From an uncultured Flavobacteriales bacterium (GTDB lineage: Bacteria > Bacteroidota > Bacteroidia > Flavobacteriales_D > Crocinitomicaceae): a DNA stretch of 64,000 nucleotides. Below, one piece after another: positions 24,927 to 34,406 of the stretch. Every line of letters starts with the position of its first letter. Position 1 is the first letter of the stretch. A program made the translations under genes and the position numbers. Location: positions 1-64,000 of the forward strand of contig CAJWRM010000006.1 of the NCBI GenBank assembly GCA_913046365.1, given 5' to 3'. Under the pieces are notes generated by a model. That model was not told the origin of the DNA. It saw only the letters and a list, made by a program, of their open reading frames with translations, and made no database searches.

Positions 24927-25910
24927 TTATTTTTTCAGCTTGAATTTTGCAATTCTTCCTTCCGTTGCTGAAGCGAAAAGCTTATTTTTTAAAACGGTCA
25001 AGGTATAAAATTTGCCAGATGTCAACGGACTCCAGTTTAATCCATTATCCAATGAGTAGTCTATTCCTGTGGTTCCACAAGTGTAATAAACACCATTGTG
25101 TTCAATTACACAAGAACGGTATCCTCTAGGCTTAGTATTAGGTGCTTTCCATGTTTTGCCCCCATCAGTTGTTACGAAACAGTTTTTTTCGGCATCATCT
25201 GGTTTTTTGTAGTTTCCTCCAACAACGACGCCTTCCAATTTATTTTTCATGGCGATAGAGTATGCCCCTGAGCTTGCCTTAGATTCAAAGGGAAGTAAAG
25301 TTGAAGTCCAAGTTTTTCCCAAATCCTCAGTTTTAATGAATCTTGAAGATTCACCACCTGTAACGATCATAAATATTTCATCTTTATAAATGATGCTCGT
25401 GCCACTTGCAGAAAAACCATATTCCCCCTCTAATGCGACCAAGGGTGTTTTAACTGGCTCCCATTTTATGCCTCCGGAGGTTGTTACATATACTGGAAAC
25501 ACTCCATCAACCGGGTCTCCATAAAGCATTCCCTTCAAAGCATATAATGCCATGCCGTCATAAAAGATGTCTTTATAGTCTGCACTCATGCGCATGGCAG
25601 CACCATTTAAAATATAGGTAAGCTGGCTTGAATTGCTGCTTTGCATGGCAATTACTTTTTGACCATTTACATCAATATCTCTTAGCTCACGAAGAGGAGA
25701 ATTAAGGTTGAGACATCTAGACTTATTTGTCTTGATATTGTATTCATACACCAAGCCTGTATTTGCGCTTAAGTAAATGCTATTTTTAAATCCAGCTATT
25801 CCTCTTGAGTGGGTTCTTGAGTCTGCATAATGGTGAAATTGAGCAAATGATGCTGTACAAAGCAGGCTAAATATCACGAAAACGAGCGTTGAAATGCTTT
25901 TTGTGTTCAT
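24927..25910 (-). CDS. Secreted beta-propeller (BNR/Asp-box) protein
   Basis: 327 residues from the ATG at 25910, which starts a good signal peptide (MNTKSISTLVFVIFSLLCTASFAQ). The frame is open 25 codons further but without a signal. The chain is a beta propeller with Asp-box-like turns 'DLGKTW', 'DGGKTW' and 'DNGLNW' at about residues 205, 255 and 305. These are found in sialidases and in photosystem-assembly-like proteins; no catalytic set is seen, so the role is unknown. The start lies inside the end of the LpxL-like gene (44-base overlap), so it is likely the last gene of the rarA operon. Confidence 0.7.
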   Translation of the reverse strand: MNTKSISTLVFVIFSLLCTASFAQFHHYADSRTHSRGIAGFKNSIYLSANTGLVYEYNIKTNKSRCLNLNSPLRELRDIDVNGQKVIAMQSSNSSQLTYILNGAAMRMSADYKDIFYDGMALYALKGMLYGDPVDGVFPVYVTTSGGIKWEPVKTPLVALEGEYGFSASGTSIIYKDEIFMIVTGGESSRFIKTEDLGKTWTSTLLPFESKASSGAYSIAMKNKLEGVVVGGNYKKPDDAEKNCFVTTDGGKTWKAPNTKPRGYRSCVIEHNGVYYTCGTTGIDYSLDNGLNWSPLTSGKFYTLTVLKNKLFASATEGRIAKFKLKK

Positions 25911-26790
25911 TTTTGATTGAATTGATGTCATTGGGTATTGTTTTTTTCCATCTTTTATGAGACCATATCCACTGACTTGGTTCATTTAAAATATCCTTCT
26001 CAAGGAGATGTACATATTTTTCAGTGAGTTCTCCATATGGTAAAGATAGGGGTTCTGAGCAAAGAAGTTTAAATTCAAGTTCATAATAACCACGCTTAAT
26101 TTTGTGGACAGTGTAATAAATTACCGGCAGATTGTAGGAATTTGCGATCATTTCTGTTCCAAAAGTAAAGGCTGTTGGTTGTTTTAAAAAAGCTGTCCAG
26201 TAGCTCTTTTTTATACTGCCCGGTGATTGATCTCCGAGAATAAGCAAAGCGAATGGGTTGTTTTCAGGCTTTCCTATTTCTGTTTTGTAGCTTTTGGAAT
26301 CAGTTACAATCATACCGAGTCTTGCGCGCCTTTTATTAATCTCCGAGCCAAGTGATGCTTGTCTTAACGGCATTCCTATACCAATCGCTTTGTGCTTAAT
26401 CGCTAAGTTTTGATAGGTGATCCACCATTCCCAATTGTTAATGTGTCCTGAACAGAGGATAATACTTTTTCCTTCGTCAAAATAAGCATTGACAAGCTCT
26501 GGGTTACGAATTTTGTATCGTTTTTCCAATAACGCTTTAGATATGCTAAGGTTTTTGATTCCTTCCACAACGATATCTGCAAAATGTTTGTAGTAATCCT
26601 TCGTAATCTGTCTTTTGGCTTTTTGATCGAGCTTGGGAAAGCTTGCATCTATATTCTGTACAACTACTTTTTTTCTATATCCCAAAATTCTATACAACAG
26701 AAAGTATATCAGATAGGCGAGCCTATATAAAATTGCTAAGGGCAGCCAAGATATGGGTAGAAAAAATAGGAAGAAGAGTGCTTTTCCCAT
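25867..26790 (-). CDS. Lysophospholipid/lipid A acyltransferase (LpxL/HtrB family)
   Basis: 307 residues. Hydrophobic N-terminal segment (residues 1-34), then the H-x4-E acyltransferase motif H116-I-N-N-W-E121 in 'SGHINNWEWW', and near the end 'EPSQWIWSHKRWKK', the usual C-terminal W-x-H-x-R-W motif of LpxL/LpxM-type enzymes. Adds a secondary acyl chain to lipid A or a related lipid at the inner membrane. Starts within the stop of rarA (one-base overlap), a compact operon order seen here: rarA - acyltransferase - propeller protein. Confidence 0.9.
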   Translation of the reverse strand: MGKALFFLFFLPISWLPLAILYRLAYLIYFLLYRILGYRKKVVVQNIDASFPKLDQKAKRQITKDYYKHFADIVVEGIKNLSISKALLEKRYKIRNPELVNAYFDEGKSIILCSGHINNWEWWITYQNLAIKHKAIGIGMPLRQASLGSEINKRRARLGMIVTDSKSYKTEIGKPENNPFALLILGDQSPGSIKKSYWTAFLKQPTAFTFGTEMIANSYNLPVIYYTVHKIKRGYYELEFKLLCSEPLSLPYGELTEKYVHLLEKDILNEPSQWIWSHKRWKKTIPNDINSIKNEHKKHFNARFRDI

Positions 26791-28073
26791 TATTTATTGT
26801 ATTTATTTTTCCAAAGACGTTGCTGATTTTGCTCAATGTCTTTTTCCTTGGTGCTTGATCCTGCATTGAAAAAGGAGGTGCCTGCTATTTCCTCGGGAAG
26901 ATATTCTTGCGCTATAAAGTTTCCTTCAAAATCATGGCTGTACTTGTATTTTTCTCCATAACCGAGCTCTTTCATCAGTGCACTTGAGGCATTTCTCATT
27001 GCGATTGGAACGTTCAGGTTTCCAGTTTTTTGCACGGTCTGCTGCGCATTATTTATAGCCATATAAGCCCCATTTCCTTTAGGGCTATCTGCGAGATAGA
27101 TGGTGCATTGTGCTAATATGATTCTTGATTCTGGCCAACCTATTTTTTCTACTGCTTGAAAAGTCGTATTGGCCATTAGGAGCGCGTTGGGATTTGCAAG
27201 TCCAATATCTTCGGATGCTGAAATGATCAGGCGTCGTGCGATAAATTTGGGATCTTCACCACCTTCAACCATTCTTGCAAGCCAATAGATTGCTGCATTT
27301 GCATCACTGCCTCGAATTGCTTTGATATAGGCTGAAATAATATCATAGTGTTGGTCACCGTCCTTGTCATATCTCGCTAAAGATTGTTGGGCGTTTTCTT
27401 GCACCAAAGTATTTGTGATCTCAATACTTTCGTTTTGGGGCAAGGAGCTAATTATGATTTCAAATACGTTTAATATTTTACGTGCATCTCCACCTGATAT
27501 AGCCAATAAACTTTCATATTCTTTAAACCTTATTTCACGTTTAGCAAGTAATTTATCTTTTAAAATCGCTCTGTTCAAAAGCCTAATCAGGTCTTTTTTT
27601 GTATGGTCTTTTAACGTATATACATGACATCTAGATAGAAGAGCGGAGATTACTTCAAAGGAAGGGTTTTCAGTTGTAGCTCCGATTAAGGTTACAATTC
27701 CTTTTTCAACAGCTCCTAGCAATGAGTCTTGTTGTGATTTAGAAAAACGATGTATTTCATCAATGAAAAGAATGGTTCCTGATTCTTGAAACATTCCTGC
27801 ATTTTGTACCTTGGCGATCACTTCGCGAACATCTTTTACACCTGATGATATAGCCGACAAGGTATGGATTGTTTTTTTAAGCTTTTCCGCAACAAGATGG
27901 GCCAAGGTCGTTTTTCCAACGCCTGGAGGTCCCCAAAAAATCATTGATGGAATAATTCCTGCCTCCAAAGATCTTGTAAGCGGCGCATTTTCCGAAAGTA
28001 GGTGTTCTTGCCCTATGTATTCATCTAGGTTTTTTGGACGCATTCTTTCTGCAAGAGGGGCGAGGACATTCAT
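26790..28073 (-). CDS. rarA: Replication-associated recombination protein A (MgsA/RarA)
   Basis: 427 residues. AAA+ ATPase: Walker A G-P-P-G-V-G-K-T (48-55), Walker B '[16 protein letters not shown]', sensor '[11 protein letters not shown]', and the C-terminal MgsA part '[24 protein letters not shown]' and '[14 protein letters not shown]' that are diagnostic. Acts at stalled replication forks with SSB and the clamp loader. A -7 box ends five bases before the ATG, so the message may be leaderless. First gene of the operon. Confidence 0.95.
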   Translation of the reverse strand: MNVLAPLAERMRPKNLDEYIGQEHLLSENAPLTRSLEAGIIPSMIFWGPPGVGKTTLAHLVAEKLKKTIHTLSAISSGVKDVREVIAKVQNAGMFQESGTILFIDEIHRFSKSQQDSLLGAVEKGIVTLIGATTENPSFEVISALLSRCHVYTLKDHTKKDLIRLLNRAILKDKLLAKREIRFKEYESLLAISGGDARKILNVFEIIISSLPQNESIEITNTLVQENAQQSLARYDKDGDQHYDIISAYIKAIRGSDANAAIYWLARMVEGGEDPKFIARRLIISASEDIGLANPNALLMANTTFQAVEKIGWPESRIILAQCTIYLADSPKGNGAYMAINNAQQTVQKTGNLNVPIAMRNASSALMKELGYGEKYKYSHDFEGNFIAQEYLPEEIAGTSFFNAGSSTKEKDIEQNQQRLWKNKYNK

Positions 28074-28077
28074 ATTA

Positions 28078-28085
28078 CAAATTTA
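28078..28085 (-). promoter_or_regulatory. -7 box of rarA (leaderless candidate)
   Basis: Minus-strand TAAATTTG (TAnnTTTG) whose last base is five positions before the rarA ATG. No clear -33 box. Confidence 0.5.
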
Positions 28086-28107
28086 AGGAAAGATTGAAAC
28101 CATGAGG

Positions 28108-28115
28108 TAAATTTG
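28108..28115 (+). promoter_or_regulatory. -7 box of the GT2 gene
   Basis: TAAATTTG (TAnnTTTG). It overlaps the first GTG of the frame at 28115, which therefore cannot be the start; the GTG at 28151 is preferred. Confidence 0.55.
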
Positions 28116-28150
28116 TGGTCATTTCACATATCCTGATTATTTTTACCGTT

Positions 28151-28891
28151 GTGATAAATGGGAAAAAAATAGCCGTTGTATTGCCGGCCTATAATGCAGC
28201 TAAAACGGTGGGGAAGACCTATAGTGAAATCCCTATGGATTTAGTAGATACAGTAATTCTTGTAGACGATGCGAGTAAGGATAATACATCAGCTGTTGCC
28301 CAAGAGCTGGGTATTGAACACGTTATTCGTCATGAGTCGAATAAGGGTTATGGCGGGAACCAAAAATCATGTTATGAGAAGGCGCTCTCTTTGGGTGCGG
28401 ATATTATAATTATGTTACACCCAGACTATCAATATACACCAAAGTTGATTCATGCGATTTCGGGTATTATCGCTTTCGATATTTATCCAGTTGTATTAGG
28501 TTCAAGAATACTGGGAAAAGGGGCGTTAAAAGGCGGTATGCCCGTATATAAATATATCTCAAATAGAATACTTACTTTGTTTCAGAATATCTTAATGGGA
28601 CAAAAGCTATCTGAATACCATACAGGATATAGAGCTTTTTCCAAAGAGATTTTTGATAATATTTCTATACAAAACAATTCAGATGACTTTGTATTTGACA
28701 ATCAAATGCTCGCTCAAATTTGCTTTGCGGGATACGAAATAGGAGAAGTCACTTGTCCTACGAAGTATTTTGAAGAAGCGTCATCAATTAACTTTAGCCG
28801 ATCAACAACCTATGGTTTGGGGGTTTTAAAAACTTCATTACTTTTCCGTTTAGCGAAATGGAAGATATTCACGCACAAAATATTTAAATAA
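28151..28891 (+). CDS. Glycosyltransferase family 2 (DPM-like)
   Basis: 246 residues. 'KIAVVLPAYNAAKTV' start, 'ILVDDASKDNT' (first Asp pair of the GT-A fold), 'GYGGNQKSCYEKAL', 'LHPDYQYTP' in place of the DxD motif, and 'LSEYHTGYRAFS' acceptor loop, all typical of dolichol-phosphate-mannose-synthase-like GT2 enzymes. No C-terminal membrane segments. Substrate unassigned; transfer from a nucleotide sugar to a lipid carrier is the family's usual role. The frame is open from GTG at 28115, but the promoter -7 box overlaps that codon, so I place the start at GTG 28151 (M-I-N-G-K-K). Directly followed by the EttA gene. Confidence 0.85.
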   Translation: MINGKKIAVVLPAYNAAKTVGKTYSEIPMDLVDTVILVDDASKDNTSAVAQELGIEHVIRHESNKGYGGNQKSCYEKALSLGADIIIMLHPDYQYTPKLIHAISGIIAFDIYPVVLGSRILGKGALKGGMPVYKYISNRILTLFQNILMGQKLSEYHTGYRAFSKEIFDNISIQNNSDDFVFDNQMLAQICFAGYEIGEVTCPTKYFEEASSINFSRSTTYGLGVLKTSLLFRLAKWKIFTHKIFK

Positions 28892-28892
28892 T

Positions 28893-30575
28893 ATGTCAGA
28901 CGATAAAAAAGTTATTTTTTCAATGGTTGGTGTCACTAAATCAACGCCTCAAGGGAAACAAATTATCAAGAATATTCACCTTTCTTTCTTTTACGGTGCT
29001 AAAATTGGTATTATAGGTCTAAACGGTTCTGGTAAATCAACAGTAATGAAGATTATCGCTGGATTGGATCAGGCGTATCAAGGGGATGTTGTTTTTTCAC
29101 CAGGTTATTCGGTAGGCTATTTACCACAAGAGCCCGAATTAGATCTTGATAAGACTGTCAAGGAGATTGTAATGGAGGGTTGTCAAGAGACTGTCGATGT
29201 TTTAAAGGAATATGAAGAGATCAATGCGTCTTTCATGGATGAAGCAGTGCTCAATGATCCTGACAAAATGGAAAAGCTTATTGCGCGTCAAGGTGAGGTT
29301 TCAGATAAAATTGATGCTTTGGACGCGTGGGAACTTGATAATAAGCTTGATCGGGCAATGGATGCCTTACGTTGTCCACCCGACGAGCAAAAAATAGGAA
29401 CGTTATCAGGGGGTGAAAAGAGGAGGGTAGCGCTATGCAGGTTACTGCTAAAGAATCCTGATATTTTATTGCTAGATGAGCCAACTAACCACTTGGATGC
29501 AGAGTCTATCGATTGGTTAGAACAACATTTACAGCAATACAAAGGGACCGTAATTGCTGTGACGCACGACCGTTATTTCTTGGATAATGTAGCGGGTTGG
29601 ATATTAGAATTGGATAGAGGAGAGGGGATTCCGTGGAAAGGCAATTACACGTCATGGCTCGAGCAGAAAGGAAAACGATTAAAAGAAGAAGAAAAGTCTG
29701 AATCGAAAAGACAGAAGGTCTTGGCGAGAGAGCTTGAGTGGGTTAGGATGAATCCGAAAGCGAGACAAGCAAAAAACAAGGCTAGAATTCAGAATTATGA
29801 GAAGATGTTATCCCAAGATACGAAGGCTAAGGAGGATACCTTGGAAATTCCAATACCGAATGGTCCTCGTTTGGGAACCAATGTGATAGATGCAGAAAGT
29901 GTTTCTAAGTCATTTGGGGAAAAGTTACTTTACGACAACCTCAATTTCAAATTGCCACCTGCGGGTATTGTAGGTGTGATTGGTCCAAATGGAGCAGGAA
30001 AAACGACCATTTTCAAAATGATCATGGATGAATTACAGCCTGACGGAGGTCAATTTCAGGTGGGAGATACAGTAAAGCTAGGCTATGTAGATCAAACTCA
30101 TAAGGATATTCATCCTGATAAATCAGTTTTTGATGTTGTTTCTAATGGCCTAGAGTATGTTGAAGTAGGGAATCAAAAAATCAACTCTAGGGCATATCTA
30201 TCTAAGTTCAACTTTAATGGTTCTGACCAGAATAAAAAAGTAGGGGTGCTTTCAGGTGGTGAAAGGAATAGATTGCATTTGGCCATGACCTTGAAGATAG
30301 AAGCAAATGTTTTATTGCTTGATGAGCCTACCAATGATATTGATGTAAATACCTTAAGGGCTTTAGAAGAAGGAATTCAGAACTTCGCAGGTTGTGCAGT
30401 AGTGATTTCCCACGACAGGTGGTTCTTAGATCGAATATGTACGCATATCTTGGCTTTTGAAGGAGATTCTGAGGTTTATTGGTTCGAGGGAACATATTCT
30501 GATTACGAAGAAAACCGAAAGAAAAGATTGGGTGACGCTGGTCCAAAACGGATCAAGTATAGAAAGATTGTTTAA
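28893..30575 (+). CDS. ettA: Energy-dependent translational throttle protein EttA (ABC-F)
   Basis: 560 residues. Two ABC domains with Walker A 'GLNGSGKST' (42-50) and 'GPNGAGKTT' (about 360), signatures 'LSGGEKRR' and 'LSGGERNR', and Walker B sites 'ILLLDEPTNHLDA' and 'VLLLDEPTNDIDV', joined by the Lys/Arg-rich linker 'SKRQKVLARELEWVRMNPKARQ' region typical of EttA. ABC-F proteins bind the ribosomal E site and gate early elongation according to ATP/ADP. Starts one base after the glycosyltransferase stop and ends 11 nt before a convergent gene. Confidence 0.95.
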   Translation: MSDDKKVIFSMVGVTKSTPQGKQIIKNIHLSFFYGAKIGIIGLNGSGKSTVMKIIAGLDQAYQGDVVFSPGYSVGYLPQEPELDLDKTVKEIVMEGCQETVDVLKEYEEINASFMDEAVLNDPDKMEKLIARQGEVSDKIDALDAWELDNKLDRAMDALRCPPDEQKIGTLSGGEKRRVALCRLLLKNPDILLLDEPTNHLDAESIDWLEQHLQQYKGTVIAVTHDRYFLDNVAGWILELDRGEGIPWKGNYTSWLEQKGKRLKEEEKSESKRQKVLARELEWVRMNPKARQAKNKARIQNYEKMLSQDTKAKEDTLEIPIPNGPRLGTNVIDAESVSKSFGEKLLYDNLNFKLPPAGIVGVIGPNGAGKTTIFKMIMDELQPDGGQFQVGDTVKLGYVDQTHKDIHPDKSVFDVVSNGLEYVEVGNQKINSRAYLSKFNFNGSDQNKKVGVLSGGERNRLHLAMTLKIEANVLLLDEPTNDIDVNTLRALEEGIQNFAGCAVVISHDRWFLDRICTHILAFEGDSEVYWFEGTYSDYEENRKKRLGDAGPKRIKYRKIV

Positions 30576-30585
30576 CTATTTAGCA

Positions 30586-31572
30586 TTAGTCACAAATTCT
30601 TCCTTTGTGCAGACCGTGATGGTACGCCTCCTCTAAAGCTTGTAGCTCTTTTATTAATTCTTCGCTAGGTTTCGTGTATTGTAATTCACGTAGGTCCGGT
30701 TGCCCCGCATCTACCCAAGCTGTATACCAAATAGAACCAGTAGATAAAACAGCTCTTTTAATGCGTCTTTCGACCATGCCATTCATTTTAGAATGGTAGA
30801 GGTCACAGAATTCTTTAGAGTATACTTTCGTGGTTACATTTCCTCTTCGCTCATAGCTGTATTTCAGATTAGATGGTATTTCTTTTGTGGATTCTATTTC
30901 CATCCTAAATACGGAGTCAAGTGCATTGTGAGAGCCTTTAACAGCTGTCCAAGCAAAATCGAGTACATCCTTTACATAGTCTGCTTTTCCAACGAAGTAA
31001 TCGTAATTATCTGAATTGACTTCTACCAGACGGCTCTCCCACAAACCGTGAATACCTACTTGATTGGTCATTTTTCCATTGTAGTTTTCAGTCGTATGTA
31101 GCGGAACATGTGCGTCTCCAATGTAATGTCCAATATCTGCTGAGTATTTTAGAATTAGATCCACATTTTTACGCTCAAAAGCTTTTTGCAGTCGATACTT
31201 CATGCGTTGAATATGCCAAGGTACAATTCCGTATGCTTGCAAGGTGTCTTCTGAGAATTTTTCTACAGCTGCCTTCCAGGTTTTTGGCATTATTTTATAT
31301 GGGTCTTCACCTTCATGGTAGAAGTGATCCAAGTCGATATAATGACACGGCGCTTCTCCATCCACCGCATATCTTCTTTTGTCGGGATCAACAGCGTGCT
31401 CTGTTATATACTCAATATGCTCTTTATAAAAGCCAAACATTTCATTGGGCAGGGTAAATATTGAGATGCGGTTTATTTTTTTGTGTCCAAAAAATCCCCA
31501 CATAGCTCTTTTTGGTACATGCGTCACAGATAGTGATACGGCAATAGAAAATATGAGAAAAAGGTATTTCAT
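30586..31572 (-). CDS. Zinc-dependent phospholipase C / S1-P1 nuclease-like protein
   Basis: 328 residues with a signal peptide (FLIFSIAVSLSVTHV). The all-helical zinc-hydrolase fold is shown by 'WGFFGHKKINRIS' (N-terminal Trp and first His), 'PCHYIDLDHF', 'DIGHYIGDAHVPLHTTENY' (H-x3-D plus further ligands) and 'GIHGLWESRLV'. These trinuclear zinc enzymes cleave phospholipids or nucleic acids; which one applies is not decided. Starts immediately after the stop of comB (no gap), so the two are co-transcribed. Confidence 0.85.
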   Translation of the reverse strand: MKYLFLIFSIAVSLSVTHVPKRAMWGFFGHKKINRISIFTLPNEMFGFYKEHIEYITEHAVDPDKRRYAVDGEAPCHYIDLDHFYHEGEDPYKIMPKTWKAAVEKFSEDTLQAYGIVPWHIQRMKYRLQKAFERKNVDLILKYSADIGHYIGDAHVPLHTTENYNGKMTNQVGIHGLWESRLVEVNSDNYDYFVGKADYVKDVLDFAWTAVKGSHNALDSVFRMEIESTKEIPSNLKYSYERRGNVTTKVYSKEFCDLYHSKMNGMVERRIKRAVLSTGSIWYTAWVDAGQPDLRELQYTKPSEELIKELQALEEAYHHGLHKGRICD

Positions 31573-32295
31573 TTATTGATTGTATAATTTTCCATCTTTA
31601 AGTATCGGAATAGCTTTTGATGTGTTTGGTGTGAGGCAATAGATCACATCTTTGTTAAGATTGAGGTTTCTAAGTCTTCGTCTATGAGAACTTGATTTTA
31701 AGTAACCCATGTAGTTGTCTTTTGCGGATTGGTATAAATATTTTGCAGCAATAGACGAATCCTCAACTGAAGTAAAGTCTCCGGTTGCAATAAGTGCATC
31801 GGAAATTGCTCCTGCGCATATGGTATCCTCAAGATTGAATTTATCCTGCCATCCTGAGCATAAACAAAGTGTATTTTTATTTTGTTTGATGAGCCAATCC
31901 ACCATCGCGTCTAAATTAACAAGCGCACCAATGACTACAGTGTCTGCATCTTTAGCGGCAGCTATAGATTTGGTTCCATTTGTAGTGGTCAGCACCACCT
32001 CTTTTCCTCTAAATTCCTCCTTCATGTAGGAGTAGGGGGAGTTCCCAAAATCAAAACCTTCCACAATTTGTCCTTTACGTTCGGCGCCAACAAGGAATCC
32101 TTTCTTTTTGTACTCTAGTGCATCTTCAAGCGTAGGTACTGGAATAATGGATTTAATCCCATTGTCAAAAGCTGCGCAAATAGCAGTAGTCGCTCTTAGT
32201 ACATCGATTACTACAACGATTTCAAACTCATCTTTAAAGTAATCGTATTCTCCTGGGGTGAAACAAACTTCAATTTTTTTTCTCTTCTCTTTCAT
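31573..32295 (-). CDS. comB: 2-phosphosulfolactate phosphatase (ComB family)
   Basis: 240 residues, full length. ComB signature segments: 'VVVIDVLRATTAICAAFDNGI', 'GAERKGQIVEGFDFGNSP', 'VVLTTTNGTKSI' and 'CSGWQDKFNLEDTICAGAI'. In methanogens ComB dephosphorylates 2-phosphosulfolactate towards coenzyme M; in Bacteroidota its physiological role is not settled, perhaps in sulfonate metabolism. No comA or comC is nearby. It is upstream of and directly abuts the phospholipase-like gene. Confidence 0.9.
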   Translation of the reverse strand: MKEKRKKIEVCFTPGEYDYFKDEFEIVVVIDVLRATTAICAAFDNGIKSIIPVPTLEDALEYKKKGFLVGAERKGQIVEGFDFGNSPYSYMKEEFRGKEVVLTTTNGTKSIAAAKDADTVVIGALVNLDAMVDWLIKQNKNTLCLCSGWQDKFNLEDTICAGAISDALIATGDFTSVEDSSIAAKYLYQSAKDNYMGYLKSSSHRRRLRNLNLNKDVIYCLTPNTSKAIPILKDGKLYNQ

Positions 32296-32392
32296 ATTTG
32301 TCTAACAATAAAAGTAAACATATGTCGGTTAAATTTTGCAGAATTTGTAAAAAACAAAATAGTATATATTTTTTTCTAAAGTTTTTAGATAA

Positions 32393-32417
32393 AAAAAAGA
32401 GGGCCGAAGCCCTCTTT
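32393..32417 (-). terminator. Intrinsic terminator with UUCG tetraloop
   Basis: Minus strand AAAGAGGGC-TTCG-... pairing as GAGGGC/GCCCTC with a C(UUCG)G loop and a run of eight T's. Ends transcription of the outer-membrane protein gene at 32440. Confidence 0.93.
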
Positions 32418-32439
32418 AAGTTTGTTGTTTTAATGATGT

Positions 32440-32910
32440 TTAGAATCTCCAACCGAATCTAATTGCGCTACCCATTGAGTTTGCAAAACTTTCATCACCT
32501 GTATTATACCCTAACATTAATTCAAGTCCAACATATACATTTTCAAAAACATAATAATCCATTCCACCTACTATGTTAACCCCGACACTATTATCATCTC
32601 CCATTGAAGCATAATCAACTAATCCACCGAAGTAAGGTGACATTCTATCTGTCCCTCCAAGGTGGTACTCATAACCAAGGCCAATAGATATCATATCAGA
32701 ACCTGTGTTCATCCCGTACTGAACTCTTCCAGCCATATTGTCTTTAAAGAAATAACGTAATCTAACACTAGGAGCTGTAAAAGACATGCCCTCTCCTGAG
32801 GTGTAGTTCATGTTCCCTTCCAAAGAAAATGGATTTCCGTCTGTTGGCTTCTGAGCCAAAACAGATCCAGAAATAATCATACCGCAAAATAAAATAAGTA
32901 ACTTTTTCAT
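32440..32910 (-). CDS. Small outer-membrane beta-barrel protein
   Basis: 156 residues with a signal peptide (MKKLLILFCGMIISGSVLAQ). The mature part has eight alternating amphipathic strands ('VRLRYFFKDNMAGRVQYGM', 'YFGGLVDYASMG', 'VGLELMLGYNTG') and ends in 'IRFGWRF' with the C-terminal Phe of barrel proteins. Fits the OmpA-/Opa-like 8-strand Omp_b-brl family. Function unknown. Monocistronic with a strong terminator. Confidence 0.85.
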   Translation of the reverse strand: MKKLLILFCGMIISGSVLAQKPTDGNPFSLEGNMNYTSGEGMSFTAPSVRLRYFFKDNMAGRVQYGMNTGSDMISIGLGYEYHLGGTDRMSPYFGGLVDYASMGDDNSVGVNIVGGMDYYVFENVYVGLELMLGYNTGDESFANSMGSAIRFGWRF

Positions 32911-33020
32911 AATAAATTAATTTTAAGTTCTCTACAATGTATGTTAGTATGTATTACGTTAAAGGACTAGCGATTTGAGTTATGAAGGATGAATTGTTAA
33001 TAACGTGGGTTTAAATCACT

Positions 33021-34406
33021 TTATATAAGTGATTGTATTTCAGACTTAAACCTTTCTGCCAGTTGGTTTGCGGCATCGATTGACCTGCTTTCAGAGTAGA
33101 TTCGAATAATAGGCTCTGTGTTACTCTTTCTCAAGTGTACCCATTCTTTTCCAATGTATATTTTGACGCCATCTGTGGTATCAACCTCTTCATTCTTGTA
33201 ATTATCGGCCATTTTATTGAGTATGTGATCTACATCAATTTGAGGCGTTAGCTGAATCTTGTTTTTGGATATACAGTATTTGGGAAAGCTGTCCCTTAAA
33301 GCTGAGGCTGAACAATTCTTTATTGCTAAATGCGATAGAAATAACGCAATTCCAACGAGTGCATCCCGTCCATAATGAGATTCAGGATAAATTACACCGC
33401 CATTTCCCTCTCCGCCTATTATGGCGTTTTCAGTTTTCATAAGGTTTACAACATTTACCTCACCAACTGCTGATGCGTGATACTTTTCCCCTCTTTGCTC
33501 TGTCACATCTCTTAAGGCGCGGGTAGAGGATAGGTTTGACACTGTTGACCCAGGTGTATGGCTCAGTACATAGTCCGCGACAGCGACTAAGGTGTATTCC
33601 TCGCCAAACATGCTTCCATCTTCACATACCATGGCTAAACGGTCAACGTCAGGATCTACGGTAAAACCAACATCTGCTTTGGTTTCTTTTATTTTTTCCG
33701 CGAGGTCTGTCAAATGTTCAGGCAGTGGTTCCGGATTGTGCGGGAACTGTCCATTGGGTTCGCAGTACAACTTTGTTATATTGTCTACTCCAAGCGCCTC
33801 TAAAAGTGCTGGTATAAATATGCCTCCTGTAGAATTTACGGCGTCTATAACGACGCTAAAATTTGCATTTTTAATAGCATCAACATTTACAAGCGGTAAA
33901 GCTAAAACCGCATTAATGTGTTTTTGAAGATAGCTATCATCATTTGTAACGAGACCTAAATCATCTACCTCTGCAAAATGAAAAGAGGCCTTTTCGGCAA
34001 TCTCAAGGAGTGCAATTCCTTCTGCTCCTGAAATAAATTCTCCTTTCTCATTTAAGAGTTTTAGAGCATTCCATTGCTTGGGATTATGGCTTGCTGTAAG
34101 AATGATCCCGCCATCTGCATTTTCCATAGGGACTGCGATCTCTACTGTAGGTGTTGTAGATAAACCAAGATTCACAACATCAATTCCTAAACCAATTAGA
34201 CTCGAGCAAACTAGGTTAGAAACCATTTGTCCGGAAGGTCGTGCGTCTCGACCGATGACTACTTTAAGTCTTTTATTTGGATTTTGATTTATTAACCAAG
34301 TGCCGTAAGCAGAGGCGAATTTGACTGTATCGATTGGTGTGAGTCCCTCGTTCACGCTACCACCGATTGTGCCGCGAATTCCTGAGATTGATTTTATAAG
34401 TGTCAT
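33021..34406 (-). CDS. glmM: Phosphoglucosamine mutase
   Basis: 461 residues. Active-site phosphoserine S106 in T-A-S-H-N-P, 'FTVDPDVDRLAMV' magnesium loop, 'GEGNGGVIYP' sugar-specificity loop and 'RKSNTEPIIRIYSE' phosphate-binding loop. The 'GEGNGG' form and the lack of a DUF extension fit phosphoglucosamine mutase or a close phosphohexomutase, converting GlcN-6-P to GlcN-1-P for peptidoglycan and lipid A. Overlaps ribH by four bases, same strand. Confidence 0.88.
   Translation of the reverse strand: MTLIKSISGIRGTIGGSVNEGLTPIDTVKFASAYGTWLINQNPNKRLKVVIGRDARPSGQMVSNLVCSSLIGLGIDVVNLGLSTTPTVEIAVPMENADGGIILTASHNPKQWNALKLLNEKGEFISGAEGIALLEIAEKASFHFAEVDDLGLVTNDDSYLQKHINAVLALPLVNVDAIKNANFSVVIDAVNSTGGIFIPALLEALGVDNITKLYCEPNGQFPHNPEPLPEHLTDLAEKIKETKADVGFTVDPDVDRLAMVCEDGSMFGEEYTLVAVADYVLSHTPGSTVSNLSSTRALRDVTEQRGEKYHASAVGEVNVVNLMKTENAIIGGEGNGGVIYPESHYGRDALVGIALFLSHLAIKNCSASALRDSFPKYCISKNKIQLTPQIDVDHILNKMADNYKNEEVDTTDGVKIYIGKEWVHLRKSNTEPIIRIYSESRSIDAANQLAERFKSEIQSLI

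Noticed and set aside
33013-33034. Hairpin AATCACTT/AAGTGATT at the end of glmM
   Set aside because: No T run after it on the minus strand, so not a convincing terminator.
33592-33927. 111-codon plus-strand frame
   Set aside because: Opposite the glmM gene, low-complexity shadow of a conserved domain.
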